Positions 60,530-64,000 of a DNA stretch of 64,000 nucleotides are shown piece after piece. This stretch comes from Daucus carota subsp. sativus (taxonomy: Eukaryota > Streptophyta > Magnoliopsida > Apiales > Apiaceae): assembly GCF_001625215.2 (NCBI RefSeq), contig NC_030381.2:6349131-6413130 (forward strand), written 5' to 3'. The position numbers were made by a program, and so were the translations under genes. Position 1 is the stretch's first letter. Each line of letters opens with the position of its first letter. The notes under the pieces were generated by a model. The model ran no database searches. It had not been told where the DNA came from and saw only the letters and a program-made list of their open reading frames with translations.

Positions 60530-60725
60530 AGGGTTGGTTCAGCTGTTTAAAGAGGGGACTTGTATCTTTTTGGTCACGGGTTCGACTCTCGAAGGGAGGA
60601 GAATTCGTGATTATACCTCGTGGTCAGAGCCGTTTAAGTACGGTTTACCTCGTTTGAAGGCTATTACGTGAGCTTTTGCTCAGTGCGCTGTAGCGGCTGC
60701 GGGTTCCCACGTTAAAAAAAATAAT
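60530..60725 (+). mobile_element. tRNA-derived SINE
   Basis: Begins GGGTTGGTTCAGCTGTTTAA (box A-like) with box B GGTTCGACTCTC about 50 bp later, as in RNA polymerase III promoters of tRNA-derived SINEs. It ends with an A-rich tail after TTCCCACGTT. TTTCATAAAT occurs near both ends (about 60510 and 60730), a possible target duplication. About 200 bp, noncoding. Confidence 0.7.
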
Positions 60726-60729
60726 TTTT

Positions 60730-61224
60730 TTTTCATAAATAAAAAAATCTTTTAAATCTCAACTGATTACACTATACCCTTAAAACATGATATATTGATT
60801 TTTTTATGTGGTAAAAATAATGTAAAGCTGACATGTTTAACTCAGAAATGTTTGCTACATACAATTCTATGACAATGCGTACAATTAGGGACAGCAAAAT
60901 AATCTCATCCGACGGATATTCGATTTGAAATTCGAAATTTTGGATATACCGAATCCGAAATTTTAGATTTGAAGAATTTAGATTTTTTTGTATTTGTATT
61001 TTGATTTAAGTATTTACTGATCTGATATTTGATGCGAGATCCGAAATCCAAAATCGATTCTGTAATTGTTTTTAGTGTGTGTATACGCTAATGATCATAT
61101 ATAAACCACTAAATGCGAACTTTAAATATAAATCAAGGAAAACTAGGCCCTAATTAGCATTCAACTAATTTTTTAATAATAATTTATTTATATATTTAAT
61201 AATTAATTATTAAATATTTTATTA
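60730..61224. other. Spacer between the SINE and the GTGGGNCC array
   Basis: AT-rich; 60900-61060 has repeated ATATCCGAAAT/GATCCGAAATC-like motifs suggestive of a degraded element. No gene. Confidence 0.4.
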
Positions 61225-62470
61225 ATTCACTAATGTGGGGCCCACGCGTGGGCCCACTTAGCATTTACTTAATTATATTAAAAAAATTAAATACTTATTT
61301 ATTTATTATGAAATTATTAATTTAGTCACTAATGTGGGGCATCCACGTCGGGTCAACTTAGAATTTAATTAATTATTTAAAAATTAAGTAAAAAATATCA
61401 ATATATAATTATTAAATTATAAATTAATTCACTAATGTGGGGCCCACATGTGAGGTCCGCTCACCATTAAATAATATATTAAATAAATATTGAATAAATA
61501 ATTAACTAATTCACTGATGTGGGACCTATATGCGGGGCCACTTAGCATTGAATTCATTACTTGATATGTTAAATAATTAATTTATTCTAACGTGGGGCCC
61601 ACATAGTATTTGATTAAATATTTAATAATAACATAGATAAATATTTAAATTAAATTATTAGTTAATTCACTAATATGGGGTCGCTTAGCATTTAATTAAT
61701 TATTCATTCATTAATTAATTCACTAATGTGGGACCCACATGTGGGACCCACTTAACATTCAATTAATTATTTATTTAACGATTTAAATAATTATTTATTA
61801 AATAAGTAATTAATTCACTAATATGGGGCCCACACGTGGGGACCACTTAACATTTTATTAATTATTTGATAATTTAGTATTTAAATATTTATCGAATAAT
61901 TATTAAATTATTAACTAAGTCAGTAATGTAGAGTCCACGCATGGGGCCCGCTTAGCATTTATTTAATTAAGTAATAATTATTTATTTAAATATATTAATA
62001 ATTATTTATGAATTAATTAATTAATTCACTAATGTGGTATCCACTTAGCATTTGGTTAATCATTTAATAATTAATTACTTAAATATTCATTAAATAACTA
62101 ATAATTATTAATTAAGTAACTAATGTGGGGCCCGCACTTGTGGTCGAATTAATTAAATATTTGCCATTACTTATTTAAATATTGAAATAATTACTAACTA
62201 ATAACCAAATATTTAAATATTTAAATATTGAACCACACATGAACCACTTAGTAATTAATTAATTATTTGTAAATTAGTTAATATATATTATATAAATATT
62301 ATGGGCCCACTTGCCTTAAAGTAACACTAGCCTTACAACACAAAAGCAAAAGACGTGTACCATAAGTGGGGACCGCCCCCAGTCTCCACTTGACAGTGTA
62401 GGTCCATCTGTGGGGTTCACTTGTCAGAGTGGGACCCACTTTTTTGGAGTAAAATTTTGTGGGTCCCACT
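61225..62470. repeat. Satellite-like array, GTGGGNCCCAC and AATTAATTATT units
   Basis: About eleven degenerate units, 54-106 bp apart, each containing TTCACTAATGTGGGGCCCAC-like sequence followed by CTTAGCATTTAATTAATTAT. GTGGGNCC matches occur at least at 61235, 61248, 61437, 61519, 61592, 61728, 61741, 62125, 62429 and 62459, many extended to the palindrome GTGGGNCCCAC. Intervening DNA is almost purely A/T. No coding capacity. It may be a tandem array or the subterminal repeats of a larger transposon. Confidence 0.75.
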
Positions 62471-64000
62471 TTTGGGACCACTTTTGCTGACGTGTATGGT
62501 TGTGGTGCCCAATAAAAATAATAATTAACTAAAATATTTGCATAATAATAATACGAAGTGTTACAACATGACGGCCTTATTGTAACACTAGCGTTTTACT
62601 ACAACACAAACGCTCTATAATAATTGTAAGTGGACATGTAATTAATGTAACTTTATTTCATTAATGTAACAATAGGTCCAAAAAGTATGTCTCCGGTAAC
62701 ACAAAATAAGCGTTACAGTAGAAAAGAGAAAAGTGTCTTATTTGCTCATCTATCACGTAGTGTATACCAGTGGTAGGTATATTCCCATTTCTCTTTTGAA
62801 TTTTTTGATGAAATTCAGCTAACAAAATACATATAAAATCGCGAATTTTTTTGGATACATATCTGACTTGTAAAATATCAAGAATATCCATACTCACGAT
62901 ATATCTTTCTACCTTCTCAATATATTTAAGAAAATTTTAAATCTCAAGATTTCCACCAATTGTATGAAGATCCATTTCTTTTCATAAGTTTTTTACCTTC
63001 TCAATATTCTGATTGTGAATGTCTATATAGGTTATCACATACATGCAAGAACCTTATTCTTTTTATAATGATCAACATCTCTTTATTTGTTGAAGCAAAA
63101 TCCTTCAAATCTATTTTTCGTTTGCTCTAGTCTTTATGTCCTTCACATATTGTTGACTCTCTATGTCACAAGCCAATAAATCAGGTGATTGAGAACAACA
63201 AATAGTGTGAATGAACGTCAATACGTAATAAAAATACATGAATCCACCCGACCAAATTCGAACATGATAGATCTTGAGTCCATAAAAAATTAGAGAATAT
63301 TTGAGGTTTTTTTTTATTTTTTCAAAGATTGTTTAGAATACATCGTCTATTGTTTATACAAGGACGTACAAGACTGATATGAAATAAAAAAAAAACTAAT
63401 TGAAGTCAGATAATATTAAAATAGCATGATCATGTAGTTTTGAGTAAGATCATGAACACAGTCCAAACCCAACGACCGAATATTGTGAGAAACACTTATT
63501 TGCCGTGATTGTGCGTTAGTTCTCAACATGATCATGTATTCTGTAAATACCTTCTTACTATTCATTGCATTCTCAACATAATTTTCGGGCAAACCCTTTT
63601 ATGCCAAGTTTTTCTTCGAAATAAAGGAGATCTTGTCCAAAATCAGTCCCTTCCACTTGTGAAAAACTCGACATCTAATTAGCATATGAATATAAAAGAA
63701 CGTAACCATAATCAAGTTCAAGTATTTTTTTCCCTCCATTTCCCTCTTTGATGATATTTTATCTGAAAAACACCTAAATAGAGTTCTATACTTTAACTCC
63801 TCAAAAATTTCATCTGACGGTAACGACATTTCTAGAGTTAGCATAAAATAATCTTGATTAATGTCATTAAGTATGAATCTTAAATGTCATCATTACAAAG
63901 CTCATTTATTGTACCAAGTCAAGTCAAAAATACAAATGATCAATATAATACACACTAATTTTCCAACGAAATCAAAGCATACATCATATTATTTTTGTCA
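62471..64000. other. AT-rich right end, no supported gene
   Basis: Two near-copies of TTGTAACACTAGCGTTTTAC-like sequence (about 62322 and 62578) suggest the GTGGGNCC array belongs to a larger repeat. Beyond 62.9 kb only short minus-strand open frames appear, without recognisable similarity. Confidence 0.45.

Noticed and set aside
60530..60610. A tRNA gene
   Set aside because: Boxes A and B are present, but the cloverleaf is incomplete and the sequence continues into a SINE body with an A-rich tail.
63599..63844. 81-residue minus-strand ORF, considered as an F-box fragment
   Set aside because: The LPSDEIFEEL start is suggestive, but the rest does not follow the F-box pattern and no further domain is present.

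Overview
The window is nuclear DNA from a flowering plant, most likely a eudicot. It holds intron-containing genes with plant-type splice sites, an AT-rich background, many plant MITEs (Stowaway type, with ends CTCCCTCCGTCCC) and a Ty1/copia retrotransposon. I cannot name the species from sequence alone. About one fifth of the window is a single retrotransposon, and much of the remaining intergenic DNA is small transposable elements. LAYOUT. 1-3745 (minus): first exon, long intron 1 and the start of exon 2 of a SOC1-clade (AGL14/AGL19-like) MADS-box gene that runs off the left edge. 4.2-8.9 kb: AT-rich spacer with MITEs. 8886-22947: an intact 14,062-bp Ty1/copia element, probably SIRE/Maximus lineage, flanked by the 5-bp duplication TTATG. 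Its two 1,507-bp LTRs are identical wherever I compared them. It carries gag, pol and a third 1,176-residue ORF. 25.6-31.4 kb (plus): a complete ten-exon phospholipase D gene of the beta/gamma group. 32.6-34.1 kb (plus): a complete four-exon gene for ribosomal protein eL34. 34-43.5 kb: transposon-rich spacer with a hAT-like element, a long foldback element and Stowaway MITEs. 43.0-46.7 kb (plus): two tandem single-exon kiwellin/ripening-related genes with duplicated promoters. 47-50.7 kb: spacer with a Mutator-like element, a tandem duplication and MITEs. 50.9-52.6 kb (plus): NRS/ER (UER1), a two-exon UDP-rhamnose synthesis gene, tail to tail with a complete ten-exon cucumisin-like subtilase (minus, 52,960-56,089). 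57-58.8 kb: a TRIM element and MITEs. 59.5-60.0 kb (minus): a small, divergent class I TCP gene. 60.5-62.5 kb: a tRNA-derived SINE, then a satellite-like array rich in GTGGGNCC. 62.5-64 kb: AT-rich, no gene seen. HOW IT FITS TOGETHER. The host genes have unrelated jobs: flowering regulation, lipid signalling, translation, defence and cell wall, nucleotide sugars, proteolysis, growth regulation. The most unusual material is inside the young retrotransposon. Gag and pol share a reading frame but are separated by one UAA stop, and a phase-0, 138-bp candidate intron spans exactly that stop. About two dozen ATTGTCATACC/GGTATGACAAT motifs, many paired as dyads with 7-bp spacers, fill U3 just ahead of its TATA box. 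A second cluster of the same dyads, also followed by a TATA run, sits ahead of the third ORF and may be an internal promoter. Outside the element, the array of class I TCP-type sites upstream of the TCP gene is the most notable juxtaposition.
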